64,000 nt of DNA from Pseudomonas gregormendelii (lineage in GTDB: Bacteria > Pseudomonadota > Gammaproteobacteria > Pseudomonadales > Pseudomonadaceae), in NCBI RefSeq assembly GCF_017114825.1, contig NZ_JADEVO010000017.1:1-64000 (forward strand), read 5' to 3'. Below the pieces are notes generated by a model that ran no database searches, was not told where the DNA came from, and worked only from the letters and a program-made list of their open reading frames with translations. This document shows, in pieces, positions 50,046 to 60,995 of this stretch. The position numbers and the translations under genes were made by a program. Every line of letters begins with the position of its first letter. Within the stretch, counting starts at the first letter, position 1.

Positions 50046-50074
50046 CTTGTTTTTTTTCAAGGCAGCCCCCATCT
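50046..50074 (+). promoter_or_regulatory. Sigma-32 (heat-shock) promoter of lon
   Basis: CTTGTTT (50046-50052), 14-bp spacer, CCCCATCT (50067-50074). It matches the RpoH consensus CTTGAAA-N(11-16)-CCCCATnT with differences only in the -35 tail. It lies 60 bp before the lon start. Confidence 0.7.
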
Positions 50075-50132
50075 TGGTTTCAAGCTTACTTCCATCTGTT
50101 TACGGCCTTATGGCCGCCGTAGAGGCGAAATC

Positions 50133-52529
50133 ATGAAGACAACCATCGAATTGCCTCTCCTGCCATTGCGTGATGTTGTGGTTTATCCGCACATGGTTAT
50201 CCCGCTGTTCGTGGGGCGCGAGAAATCTATCGAAGCCCTCGAGGCCGCGATGACGGGTGACAAGCAGATCCTTCTGCTGGCCCAGAGAAACCCTGCTGAC
50301 GACGACCCCGGTGAAGATGCCCTTTACCGTGTAGGTACCATTGCGACTGTCCTGCAGCTGCTCAAGCTGCCTGACGGCACGGTCAAGGTTCTGGTCGAAG
50401 GTGAGCAGCGGGGCGCCGTGGAGCGCTTCAGCGAAGTGGACGGCCATTGCCGTGCAGAAGTCTCCCTGATCGACGAAGTCGACGCACCGGAGCGCGAGTC
50501 GGAAGTTTTCGTTCGCAGCCTGCTGGCCCAGTTCGAACAATATGTGCAGTTGGGCAAGAAGGTCCCTGCTGAAGTCCTGTCGTCGCTCAACAGCATCGAC
50601 GAGCCAGGCCGCCTGGTCGACACCATGGCCGCGCACATGGCCCTGAAGATCGAGCAGAAGCAGGAAATCCTCGAAATCATTGATCTGTCGGCCCGGGTCG
50701 AGCACGTGCTCGCGCTGCTGGATGCCGAAATCGACCTGCTGCAGGTCGAAAAACGCATTCGCGGTCGGGTCAAGAAACAAATGGAGCGCAGCCAGCGCGA
50801 GTACTACCTGAATGAGCAGATGAAGGCCATTCAGAAGGAGCTCGGCGACAGCGACGAAGGCCACAACGAAATCGAAGAGCTGAAAAAGCGCATCGATGCC
50901 GCTGGCTTGCCGAAGGATGCCCTGGCCAAGGCCCAAGGCGAATTGAACAAGCTCAAGCAGATGTCGCCGATGTCGGCGGAAGCGACCGTGGTGCGTTCCT
51001 ACATCGACTGGCTGGTGCAGGTGCCGTGGAAGGCCCAGAGCAAGGTTCGCCTGGATCTGGCCCGCGCCGAAGACATCCTCGACGCCGACCACTATGGCCT
51101 GGAAGAAGTCAAAGAGCGGATCCTCGAATACCTCGCCGTGCAAAAACGCGTGAAGAAAATTCGCGGCCCGGTGTTGTGCCTGGTCGGTCCTCCAGGGGTC
51201 GGTAAAACGTCCCTGGCGGAGTCGATTGCCCACGCCACCAACCGTAAATTCGTGCGCATGGCCCTCGGTGGCGTGCGTGATGAAGCTGAAATCCGTGGTC
51301 ATCGCCGTACTTACATCGGTTCGATGCCAGGAAGATTGATTCAAAAGATGACAAAGGTGGGTGTGCGTAACCCGCTGTTCCTGCTCGATGAAATCGACAA
51401 GATGGGCAGCGACATGCGCGGCGATCCGGCGTCGGCGTTGTTGGAAGTGCTCGACCCCGAGCAGAACCACAACTTCAACGATCACTATCTGGAAGTCGAC
51501 TACGACCTGTCCGATGTGATGTTCCTGTGCACCTCCAACTCCATGAATATCCCGCCTGCGCTGCTCGACCGGATGGAAGTGATTCGTCTGCCGGGCTACA
51601 CCGAAGACGAGAAGATCAACATCGCCGTCAAGTACCTCTCGCCCAAGCAGATCACTGCCAACGGCTTGAAGAAAGGTGAGCTGGAATTCGACGCCGAAGC
51701 CATCCGCGACATCATCCGCTACTACACCCGCGAAGCCGGTGTAAGGGGGCTGGAGCGACAGATAGCCAAGGTTTGCCGCAAGGCGGTCAAAGAGCACGCA
51801 ATGGAAAAACGCTTCTCGGTGAAGGTCACTGCCGACATGCTGGAGCACTTCCTGGGCGTGCGTAAATTCCGCTACGGCCTGGCTGAATCCCAGGACCAGA
51901 TCGGTCAGGTAACCGGGCTGGCGTGGACCCAGGTGGGCGGCGAACTGCTGACTATCGAAGCCGCAGTCGTGCCAGGCAAGGGCCAGTTGATCAAGACCGG
52001 TTCCCTGGGTGATGTGATGGTCGAGTCGATCACCGCTGCTTTGACGGTGGTGCGCAGCCGGGCCAAAAGCCTGGGGATTCCCCTGGATTTCCACGAGAAG
52101 CGCGACACGCACATCCACATGCCGGAAGGGGCGACCCCGAAGGACGGCCCTAGCGCTGGTGTAGGCATGTGCACGGCCCTGGTATCGGCCCTGACTGGGA
52201 TCCCGGTGCGCGCGGATGTCGCCATGACCGGTGAAATTACCTTGCGTGGCCAGGTGCTGGCGATTGGTGGTCTGAAGGAAAAACTGCTCGCGGCACACCG
52301 CGGTGGAATCAAGACCGTGATCATTCCTGAAGAGAACGTACGCGATCTGAAGGAAATTCCTGACAATATTAAGCAGGATCTGCAGATCAAACCGGTTAAA
52401 TGGATTGACGAGGTCCTGCAAATTGCGCTGCAATACGCGCCGGAGCCCTTGCCTGATGTGGCTCCCGAGATAGTCGCAAAGGATGAAAAACGCGAGTCTG
52501 ACTCTAAGGAAAGAATTAGCACGCATTAA
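50133..52529 (+). CDS. lon: ATP-dependent protease Lon
   Basis: A 798-residue LonA. The N-terminal substrate domain begins [20 protein letters not shown]. The AAA+ module has Walker A GPPGVGKT and Walker [12 protein letters not shown]. The C-terminal peptidase has the catalytic Ser in [11 protein letters not shown] and a downstream Lys. The start at 50133 (MKTTIELP) has GAGGCGAAA upstream. It degrades misfolded and regulatory proteins; a heat-shock promoter precedes it. Confidence 0.97.
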   Translation: MKTTIELPLLPLRDVVVYPHMVIPLFVGREKSIEALEAAMTGDKQILLLAQRNPADDDPGEDALYRVGTIATVLQLLKLPDGTVKVLVEGEQRGAVERFSEVDGHCRAEVSLIDEVDAPERESEVFVRSLLAQFEQYVQLGKKVPAEVLSSLNSIDEPGRLVDTMAAHMALKIEQKQEILEIIDLSARVEHVLALLDAEIDLLQVEKRIRGRVKKQMERSQREYYLNEQMKAIQKELGDSDEGHNEIEELKKRIDAAGLPKDALAKAQGELNKLKQMSPMSAEATVVRSYIDWLVQVPWKAQSKVRLDLARAEDILDADHYGLEEVKERILEYLAVQKRVKKIRGPVLCLVGPPGVGKTSLAESIAHATNRKFVRMALGGVRDEAEIRGHRRTYIGSMPGRLIQKMTKVGVRNPLFLLDEIDKMGSDMRGDPASALLEVLDPEQNHNFNDHYLEVDYDLSDVMFLCTSNSMNIPPALLDRMEVIRLPGYTEDEKINIAVKYLSPKQITANGLKKGELEFDAEAIRDIIRYYTREAGVRGLERQIAKVCRKAVKEHAMEKRFSVKVTADMLEHFLGVRKFRYGLAESQDQIGQVTGLAWTQVGGELLTIEAAVVPGKGQLIKTGSLGDVMVESITAALTVVRSRAKSLGIPLDFHEKRDTHIHMPEGATPKDGPSAGVGMCTALVSALTGIPVRADVAMTGEITLRGQVLAIGGLKEKLLAAHRGGIKTVIIPEENVRDLKEIPDNIKQDLQIKPVKWIDEVLQIALQYAPEPLPDVAPEIVAKDEKRESDSKERISTH

Positions 52530-52553
52530 TACGCATTTGCCTGGGGGGCTTCC

Positions 52554-52583
52554 TTGACAGCTTTTTAGAGCCCTTGTTATAAA
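52554..52583 (+). promoter_or_regulatory. Promoter of hupB
   Basis: -35 TTGACA (52554-52559), 18-bp spacer, -10 TATAAA (52578-52583), about 95 bp before the hupB start. Near-consensus, as expected for an abundant nucleoid protein. Confidence 0.75.
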
Positions 52584-52678
52584 GCGGCTCTTATAGTGTC
52601 TGTAGGCCATTCAGCACTCGTTTTTGCTTTCACCAAAAAACTTAGAATCATACTCAAATAGATATAAGGGGACTTAGA

Positions 52679-52951
52679 GTGAACAAGTCGGAACTGATTG
52701 ATGCTATCGCTGCATCCGCTGATATCCCGAAAGCTGCTGCTGGCCGTGCGCTGGACGCTGTAATCGAATCCGTCACTGGCGCTCTCAAGGCTGGCGACTC
52801 TGTTGTTCTGGTTGGCTTCGGTACTTTCTCTGTGACTGATCGTCCTGCTCGCATTGGTCGTAACCCACAGACCGGTAAGACGCTGGAAATCGCAGCCGCC
52901 AAGAAACCAGGTTTCAAAGCCGGTAAAGCACTGAAAGAAGCTGTCAACTAA
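52679..52951 (+). CDS. hupB: DNA-binding protein HU-beta
   Basis: A 90-residue histone-like protein of normal length. The GTG start follows AAGGGGA. It has the family signature in the beta-arm region ([19 protein letters not shown] then TGKTLEI). It bends and compacts DNA as a dimer with HU-alpha. Position after lon is conserved in Pseudomonas. Confidence 0.97.
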   Translation: MNKSELIDAIAASADIPKAAAGRALDAVIESVTGALKAGDSVVLVGFGTFSVTDRPARIGRNPQTGKTLEIAAAKKPGFKAGKALKEAVN

Positions 52952-53004
52952 GTTCGATTCAGGTTTTTGCCTATCCGGGTCGGGGTCATACCTGACCTGG
53001 CAGC

Positions 53005-53083
53005 GGAGCGGTAGTCCAGTCGGCGAGTCGCCGGTCCGAGACGCCGAGGGTCGCACGTTCGATCCCCTCGGTCCGCTCCGCCA
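53005..53083 (+). tRNA. Divergent tRNA-like sequence (tRNA-Asp-derived, probably degenerate)
   Basis: A 79-nt segment with a perfect 7-bp acceptor stem identical to tRNA-Asp (GGAGCGG / CCGCTCC) and encoded GCCA. The D arm and T arm do not pair in the standard way. The anticodon-loop equivalent reads CCGAGAC instead of CTGTCAC, and the T stem GCACG does not match its partner. Alternative stems exist (CGGCG-AGT-CGCCG). Other Pseudomonas carry functional tRNA genes at this hupB-ppiD position. A pseudo-tRNA or a repurposed tRNA-like RNA is likely. Confidence 0.5.
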
Positions 53084-53185
53084 GTTACGAGAAGGCGCAT
53101 CCTCGGATGCGCCTTTCTTCTATCCGGATTCTACCCACGCTCCACGGTTGCCTAATTTTGAAGTTCAACCGTTTCTGGGGGACGC

Positions 53186-55057
53186 ATGCTGCAAAATATC
53201 AGGGACAATTCACAAGGCTGGATTGCCAAAACCATTATCGGGATCATCGTTGTACTGATGGCTTTCACCGGTGTCGAAGCCATATTCCAGGCGACTAGCA
53301 ACAGCCAGGACGCGGCCAAGGTCAATGGTGAAGAAATCAGTCAGAGCGAGCTCAGCCAGGCGGTTGATATGCAACGCCGTCAGCTGATGCAACAGCTGGG
53401 CAAGGATTTCGATGCCTCGCTGCTCGACGAGAAAATGCTGCGCGAATCTGCCCTCAAGGGCCTGATCGACCGCAAGCTGCTGCTGCAAGGTGCGCAGGAC
53501 TCCAAGTTCGCATTTTCCGAGGCTGCTCTGGATCAAGTGATCCTGCAGACGCCTGAGTTCCAGGTGGACGGCAAGTTCAGCGCCGAGCGCTTTGATCAGG
53601 TTATTCGTCAATTGGGCTACAGCCGGATGCAATTCCGTCAGATGCTGGCTCAGGAAATGCTGATCGGCCAGTTGCGTGCAGGCCTGGCAGGCAGCGGTTT
53701 TGTCACCGACGCCCAAGTGCTTGCGTTTGCTCGCCTGGAAAAACAGACCCGTGATTTCGCCACCTTGAATGTCAAGGCCGATCCGGCGGCTGTGAAGCTG
53801 ACTGACGATGAGGTCAAGGCTTACTACGACGAGCACGCCAAGGAGTTCATGACGCCGGACCAGGTGGTCATCGATTACATCGAAATGAAGAAGTCCTCCT
53901 TCTTCGATCAGGTCAGCGTCAAGGACGAGGACCTGCAGGCGGCTTATCAGAAAGAGATCGCGAACCTGTCCGAGCAGCGTCGGGCGGCGCACATCCTGAT
54001 CGAAGTGAATGACAAGGTCACCGAGGCGCAAGCCAAGGCGAAGATCGAAGACATTCAGGCGCGCTTGGCCAAGGGCGAGAAGTTCGAGGCGCTGGCCAAG
54101 GAATTTTCCCAGGATCCGGGTTCGGCGAACAACGGTGGCGACCTCGGCTACGCAGGTCCGGGTGTGTATGACCCGGCCTTCGAAACGGCCTTGTACACCC
54201 TGGCCAAGGATCAGGTTTCCGCACCGGTTCGCACCGACTACGGTTTCCACCTGATCAAACTGTTGGGCGTGGAAGCACCTGAAGTGCCGACGCTGGCCAG
54301 CCTGAAAGACAAGCTGACCCGCGAACTGAAAGCCCAGCAGGTTGAACAGCGTTTCGTCGAGGCTACCAAGCAGCTCGAAGACTCCTCGTTCGAAGCCTCC
54401 GACCTGGCACAGCCGGCCCAGGACTTGAACCTGACCGTGCACACCTCCAAGCCGTTCGGCCGCGAGGGTGGCGAAGGTGTTACGGCCAATCGTGCCGTGG
54501 TCACTGCAGCGTTCAGCCCGGAAGTACTGGATGAAGGTGCCAACAGCACCGCCATCGAGCTGGATCCTGAAACTGTGATCGTGTTGCGTGCAAAGGAACA
54601 CCTCAAGCCTGCCCAACTGCCGCTGGAAAGCGTGAATGCCAGCATTCGTTCGCAGTTGGCCAAGGAGCACGCCAGTGCTGCCGCCAAGACCAAGGCCGAC
54701 GAGTTGATCGCCAGCCTGCGCGAGGGCAAGGCCCCAGCGGACAAGGCGATTGACGGTCAAGGCTGGAAAGTCATCGAAGCCGCCACTCGTGCTCAGGAAG
54801 GGGTTGACCCGGCTGTGCTGCAGGCGTTGTTCCGCATGCCGAAGCCGGCTGCCAAGGACCAACCGACCTACAGCAGCGTGACCCTGGCAGATGGCAGCCT
54901 GGTAATCGTGCGACTGAATTCGGTCAACGAAGCCGCTGCACCGACCGACGAAGAGAAGGCTCAATACCGTCGCTTCCTCGCCTCGCGCATTGGCCAGCAG
55001 GACTTTGCCGCGTACCGTAAACAGCTGGAAAGTGCTGCAGACATCAAGCGTTTCTGA
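53186..55057 (+). CDS. ppiD: Periplasmic folding factor PpiD (SurA-like isomerase)
   Basis: A 623-residue inner-membrane-anchored protein. A single N-terminal transmembrane helix (~17-34, IIGIIVVLMAFTGVEAIF) exports the rest. The SurA-N-like chaperone part is at ~45-200. The parvulin PPIase domain is at ~265-355 (RRAAHILIEV, DLGYAGPGVYDPAFE, DYGFHLIKLLG). It sits near the Sec translocon and helps exported proteins fold. The start at 53186 follows GGGGGAC. Length is typical. Confidence 0.95.
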   Translation: MLQNIRDNSQGWIAKTIIGIIVVLMAFTGVEAIFQATSNSQDAAKVNGEEISQSELSQAVDMQRRQLMQQLGKDFDASLLDEKMLRESALKGLIDRKLLLQGAQDSKFAFSEAALDQVILQTPEFQVDGKFSAERFDQVIRQLGYSRMQFRQMLAQEMLIGQLRAGLAGSGFVTDAQVLAFARLEKQTRDFATLNVKADPAAVKLTDDEVKAYYDEHAKEFMTPDQVVIDYIEMKKSSFFDQVSVKDEDLQAAYQKEIANLSEQRRAAHILIEVNDKVTEAQAKAKIEDIQARLAKGEKFEALAKEFSQDPGSANNGGDLGYAGPGVYDPAFETALYTLAKDQVSAPVRTDYGFHLIKLLGVEAPEVPTLASLKDKLTRELKAQQVEQRFVEATKQLEDSSFEASDLAQPAQDLNLTVHTSKPFGREGGEGVTANRAVVTAAFSPEVLDEGANSTAIELDPETVIVLRAKEHLKPAQLPLESVNASIRSQLAKEHASAAAKTKADELIASLREGKAPADKAIDGQGWKVIEAATRAQEGVDPAVLQALFRMPKPAAKDQPTYSSVTLADGSLVIVRLNSVNEAAAPTDEEKAQYRRFLASRIGQQDFAAYRKQLESAADIKRF

Positions 55058-55083
55058 TGCCTTGCCACGCTACACGCTAGACG

Positions 55084-55116
55084 AAAACCCCAGCCAGCCG
55101 GCTGGGGTTTTTTTTT
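55084..55116 (+). terminator. Terminator of ppiD
   Basis: CCCCAGCC / GGCTGGGG stem with an AGCC loop followed by nine T residues. Confidence 0.92.
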
Positions 55117-55276
55117 GAGCTCGCATTCGGTTAAGTGACATTGCTGATAAGCAAGATGGAATGGGAGGCTGAAATGATGGTCAACCACCTGTAATTGTTA
55201 CAAGACGCAATCGATGCGACGCTAAGCATCGATCTGTTGCACAATACGCCCCGGACCGTTTTCTTCAGGATGTTCA

Positions 55277-56137
55277 ATGTTTAAATCATTTCCCATGCGT
55301 GTTGTCGGGCTGGCATTGGTGCTGGGCGCTGCTGCCGGCTGTTCGTCGAAGAAAGCCGCCATCTACGAGCATGAGAACTTCGATGACTCCGGTACGTTTT
55401 CACGCAATTACCCGGTGACCGACGCACAAACCTGTGAAGCCGCTCGTCGGGCTCTGTTGAGCCAGGGCTATATCATCACCAGCAGCGATCCAAAACTGGT
55501 GAGTGGCCACAAGAGCTTTCAGCAGACTGGCGAAACCCACATGGAAATCAGTTTCAGTGTGGTGTGCGCCGATGACGGCAGCGAAGGGCACCACGCGACC
55601 ATGTTCGCCAACGCCTTGCAAGACCGCTATGCATTGAAAAAGACCAACAATTCCGCAAGCCTGGGTGTCGGTGTGTTGGGCTCGGTATCGATGCCGATCG
55701 GTTCGTCGGATGATTCGATGGTGAAGGTGGCCAGCGAAACGGTATCGTCCGCCAAATTTTACGAACGCTTTTTTGCCCTGGTCGAGCTGTTCCTGCCCCC
55801 GGAAGCAAAAAAAGCTGCACACATTCCGGAAAAGCCGAAAACCGATCTGGGCATGCCTGAAACCAAGGCGGCACCGGCTGCGCTGGTACCCGCACCAGCA
55901 CCAGTACCGGCTGCTGAGCCGGCGCCAGCAGCACCGATAACGGAACCTGCCCCGGCGCCGATCGAAACGGCTCCTGCGGCTTCCGAGCCGGTTACGCCAC
56001 CGGCTGAAGCGGCACCGATCACGCCAGCCGAAGTCAGCGAGCCTGCGTCATCGACTGAAACAGTCACGCCACCGCCCGAATCGAGCCTGCCGCCGCCCAG
56101 CGAACCGATCCCGGCCATGCCCGCTTCAGGTCAGTAA
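55277..56137 (+). CDS. DUF2242 family lipoprotein
   Basis: A 286-residue predicted lipoprotein. The signal peptide has a hydrophobic core (VVGLALVLGAAA) and lipidation Cys22 (AAGC). The DUF2242 domain covers ~25-185 (FSRNYPVTDAQTCEAARRAL, HMEISFSVVCADDG). The last ~100 residues are Pro/Ala/Glu-rich and repetitive, probably a periplasmic spacer. Function unknown; envelope-located in Pseudomonas. Confidence 0.82.
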   Translation: MFKSFPMRVVGLALVLGAAAGCSSKKAAIYEHENFDDSGTFSRNYPVTDAQTCEAARRALLSQGYIITSSDPKLVSGHKSFQQTGETHMEISFSVVCADDGSEGHHATMFANALQDRYALKKTNNSASLGVGVLGSVSMPIGSSDDSMVKVASETVSSAKFYERFFALVELFLPPEAKKAAHIPEKPKTDLGMPETKAAPAALVPAPAPVPAAEPAPAAPITEPAPAPIETAPAASEPVTPPAEAAPITPAEVSEPASSTETVTPPPESSLPPPSEPIPAMPASGQ

Positions 56138-56162
56138 TATTCGGTCATTGATCCATGTCACC

Positions 56163-56184
56163 CAGGCCGTAGCTCTACGGCCTG
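56163..56184. terminator. Palindromic hairpin after the DUF2242 gene
   Basis: Perfect CAGGCCGTAG-CT-CTACGGCCTG palindrome with no T-run, 25 bp past the stop. A possible terminator or mRNA end stabiliser. Confidence 0.5.
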
Positions 56185-56348
56185 TCTAGAAAAACCCCCG
56201 CGATAAATTCCCTGACGCCTGCTACGTTTTAATCGGTAGCCGCCGAGCGGCGCACCTGCGTCATTTTTCTTTCATGCGGGCACTTTATGCTCAAGGCGCT
56301 GGTCATTTATTCAGGCGTTTTTTTTAACGAGCAGTGAGGGATGTAACA

Positions 56349-56435
56349 ATGGACGATTATCAAGAAGAACTGCTCGAGTACCAGGCATTCGAACTCGATC
56401 CGCTGGAACCTGCCGAAGACGCTACCGAGCTCTAG
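56349..56435 (+). CDS. 28-residue acidic peptide
   Basis: A short frame (MDDYQEELLEYQAFEL...) with a good GTGAGGGA site. It is strongly acidic, with ten Asp/Glu, amphipathic, and free of Lys and Arg. It stands alone between two genes and ends three bases before the convergent AraC gene stop. The composition and site argue for a real conserved micro-protein. Function unknown. Confidence 0.65.
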   Translation: MDDYQEELLEYQAFELDPLEPAEDATEL

Positions 56436-56438
56436 GCC

Positions 56439-57479
56439 TCAGGCTGATTGGCGATGGCTTCGGCGAAATTCGCCGGGGGTTTGGCCGCTCCAGCGCTTGA
56501 AGGCCCTTTGAAAGGCTTCGGCTGAAGCGAAGCCCAGCAAATAGGCGATTTCTCCGAATGCCAGTTCGGTGTCACGGATGTAGGTCATGGCCAGGTCGCG
56601 ACGGGTATCGTTGAGGATTGCACGAAACTGCGTGCCTTCTTCAGCAAGCTTGCGCCGCAAGGTCCAGGTGGGCAGCTTCAGGCGTGCCGCCACTTCTTCC
56701 AGGTCGGGTTCCCGGCCGCCATTCAATAACGGCCCCAGCAGCTGAGTGATGCGTTCACGCAGGCTGCGCGTGCGGGTCAATTGTTCCAGTTCCCGCTCAC
56801 ACAGCTGCAACAGGTGGCGCCAAGTGCTGGGGCAGTGCTCCGGGTTACGCTGGCCGAGGCTGGCAAGGCTCAAGCGCAGCTGGTTGTGCTCGCTGCCAAA
56901 CTGAATCGGGCAGTCGCCCAGGCCTTCGTAAGCTTGCGCGTAGTCTGGGGTCTGGAACTCGACTTCGATGCGTTCGGCGCGCAACGGGGCAGGGCACAGG
57001 CTCGACAGTTGATGCAACCAGCCCGAGATGATCGAATCCACCACAAAGCGGTTGTAGCTGTTGTACGGGCTGATGGAATAGAACCGCAACCAGGCACCCT
57101 GGGCGTCTTCGTGAAAGCTCGATTGGCCGCGGTAATTGGACCCGTACAAGGCTTCAAAGCGAATCAGGCAGCGGGCTCCTTCGCGTACTGTCGGAGCCTG
57201 GGCGGCGGTGATGCCCGCCAGGCCGGCCTGACTCAGGCGACTGAGCTGGCCCATGCGCAGACCCAGTGCGGGATTGCCGGTCAGTTGGATTGCGCTGTGG
57301 CCCAGGCGCATGTAGCGAGGGATCGATAACCGCGCACCGGCTTCGCTCAAGCGCGCGGCGTCGAGCCCGTATTGCTCGAGCAAGGGCTGTGGGTCCAGGT
57401 CGTGGCTGCGCACCGCATCGGCCAGGCTGTGGACGAAGCCCACCGACAGGTCTCCGAGGCGCATCGGCAGCGGTTTCAT
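56439..57479 (-). CDS. AraC-family transcriptional regulator (Arabinose_bd + HTH_18)
   Basis: A 346-residue regulator. Residues ~20-205 match the arabinose-binding-like sensor domain of the OruR/ArgR-type AraC group (LSIPRYMRLGHSAIQLTGNP, GLRMGQLSRLSQAG). The C-terminal ~90 residues hold two helix-turn-helices (EVAARLKLPTWTLRRKLAEEG, FGEIAYLLGFASAEAFQRAF). It lies four bases from the nitrilase-like gene and near fadH1. The same trio occurs as PA3094-PA3092 in P. aeruginosa, so it may control them. Confidence 0.9.
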   Translation of the reverse strand: MKPLPMRLGDLSVGFVHSLADAVRSHDLDPQPLLEQYGLDAARLSEAGARLSIPRYMRLGHSAIQLTGNPALGLRMGQLSRLSQAGLAGITAAQAPTVREGARCLIRFEALYGSNYRGQSSFHEDAQGAWLRFYSISPYNSYNRFVVDSIISGWLHQLSSLCPAPLRAERIEVEFQTPDYAQAYEGLGDCPIQFGSEHNQLRLSLASLGQRNPEHCPSTWRHLLQLCERELEQLTRTRSLRERITQLLGPLLNGGREPDLEEVAARLKLPTWTLRRKLAEEGTQFRAILNDTRRDLAMTYIRDTELAFGEIAYLLGFASAEAFQRAFKRWSGQTPGEFRRSHRQSA

Positions 57480-57482
57480 GGC

Positions 57483-58613
57483 CTACAACCAGAGGTTCAG
57501 CAGGCGTGCGCCACGGGCATCGCCGTCGGCAAAATGCTGGCCGTTGCTGCTGAGAAAACTATGCCCGGCGCTACCCTTGTCCCAGAACTGGCCACGCAGG
57601 AACACACTCATGCCGCCGATGGCCTGGCTGCTCGGTGGTTGCGCAGTAAGGGTCAGGCGTTGCCAGGCCTGGCCTTCACTGAGCTCACCGGCCTTGAGGC
57701 TGACCGAGCTCGGAGTGGCCAGCCCTTTGTAGCCGCGCCATGGTTGATCCCAGGCGCCGCGTCCCATGACATAGGCCGGTACTGCTACCAGTTGCGCGCC
57801 CTGTTCGTTGAGTTTGCGGTAGTTGTCCGGGTACCAGCTGTCACTGCCGATCAGTACGCCCAGGCGTCCGGCCGGCGTGTCGACGACATTCATGGCGTGC
57901 TCGCCATTGGCAGCGATCACATCACTTTGATCGAACACCGGATGGATCTGCCGTTGTGGCTGGCCGATTGGCAATCCGTCACGACCAAACACCACGCTGC
58001 TGTTGAACAGCGCACCACGGCCGATCCTCAGCCTGCCATCGATGATGCTCGGTTCGGGTAGCACGATGGACCCTGCGACCAGGGTCACGTTGAATTCTTT
58101 CGCCAGGCCACCGAAGAGTGCCTGGTAGTCCTTGGCCATGCCCTTGGCCTTCATTCGCAAATGCGCGTCATCCAGGCGATTGTCGCCTTCGGCGCCGATC
58201 CAGGCCCGGGCGAACTTCAAGGGGTTGCTCGCGGCCAGCCAGTTCATGGCTTCCTTCAGCGTGGTGGCCTGGTACAACTCGTCTTTTTCGCCGCTCACCA
58301 TCAGCCAGGTGCCGACGTGTTCCGGCAGCACGACGATGGTTTTTTCGTTGAGCAGGCCCTGTTGTTCGGCCTTTTGCAGGTAAGCCGCCAGTTTGCGATG
58401 CAGGCGCGCCGGGCTTTGATAATCGGTGGGGAACAACTCGGGTTGGATACCCAACAGGTTGCCATGAGTGCCCGGAACACCCTGGTCGACCGCGAGATCA
58501 ATGCGCAGGTCGGAGAGGTAATGTCCCACGGGACGGTCTGCGGCCCACATCGCGTAGGTCGTCAGGGCGGCAATCAATGCCATGGATAAGGTCAGGTACA
58601 GAAGTTTACGCAT
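57483..58613 (-). CDS. Nitrilase-fold (carbon-nitrogen hydrolase-like) protein, probably non-catalytic
   Basis: A 376-residue protein with an N-terminal signal anchor (~3-22). It then has a nitrilase fold: Glu in VVLPEHVGTW, VTLVAGSIVLPEP, RGALFNSSVVFGRDG and GVLIGSDSWYPDNYR. At the nucleophile elbow, family members have Cys (ICYD); here the aligned residues are Ile-Gly-Ser-Asp, so the Cys is missing. The catalytic Lys position also reads Arg/Gln (QRQIHP). A binding or structural role in the envelope is likelier than amidase activity. Divergent from fadH1. Confidence 0.75.
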   Translation of the reverse strand: MRKLLYLTLSMALIAALTTYAMWAADRPVGHYLSDLRIDLAVDQGVPGTHGNLLGIQPELFPTDYQSPARLHRKLAAYLQKAEQQGLLNEKTIVVLPEHVGTWLMVSGEKDELYQATTLKEAMNWLAASNPLKFARAWIGAEGDNRLDDAHLRMKAKGMAKDYQALFGGLAKEFNVTLVAGSIVLPEPSIIDGRLRIGRGALFNSSVVFGRDGLPIGQPQRQIHPVFDQSDVIAANGEHAMNVVDTPAGRLGVLIGSDSWYPDNYRKLNEQGAQLVAVPAYVMGRGAWDQPWRGYKGLATPSSVSLKAGELSEGQAWQRLTLTAQPPSSQAIGGMSVFLRGQFWDKGSAGHSFLSSNGQHFADGDARGARLLNLWL

Positions 58614-58800
58614 GGGAAAACAGTCAACGGCCGTGTGCAGGGTTCGCGACTAGGGTAGGGCCCATGTCGGCGCTTGCCAAGTGGCGCTGCGCATTTGGAT
58701 CAATAAGTTGTCAGTTTCGGTCATTGAGCGATGGCGACGCGGCTCTTAGTCTGTCCAGCATGAATGACGGGGCCGTAGAGCTCCTGCACTTTTTCCGTGA

Positions 58801-60861
<2,061 letters not shown>

Positions 60862-60887
60862 CAGCAGGTCCAGCGTGCCAATGGCTG

Positions 60888-60940
60888 TCGCGAGCAGGCG
60901 TGCTCCCACAGATTCAGTGTGGGAGCGAGCCTGCTCGCGA
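60888..60940. repeat. REP-type inverted repeat
   Basis: TCGCGAGCAGGC...GTGCTCCCACA / TGTGGGAGCGAGCCTGCTCGCGA, a paired palindromic element of the kind scattered between genes in the P. fluorescens group. It lies just past the fadH1 stop. Confidence 0.9.
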
Positions 60941-60995
60941 TAGCGTCCTTCAAGCGACTAGAATGCTGGCTCTTTCCAAGTACAATCAGACGCGA

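Noticed and set aside
50100..52610. An 836-codon open frame antisense to lon (and similar long antisense frames under ppiD, fadH1, tig and the capsid gene)
   Set aside because: High-GC Pseudomonas genes with strong third-position GC bias produce long open shadows. These frames are His/Arg/Gln-rich, have no start signals or recognisable domains, and lie wholly within firmly assigned genes.
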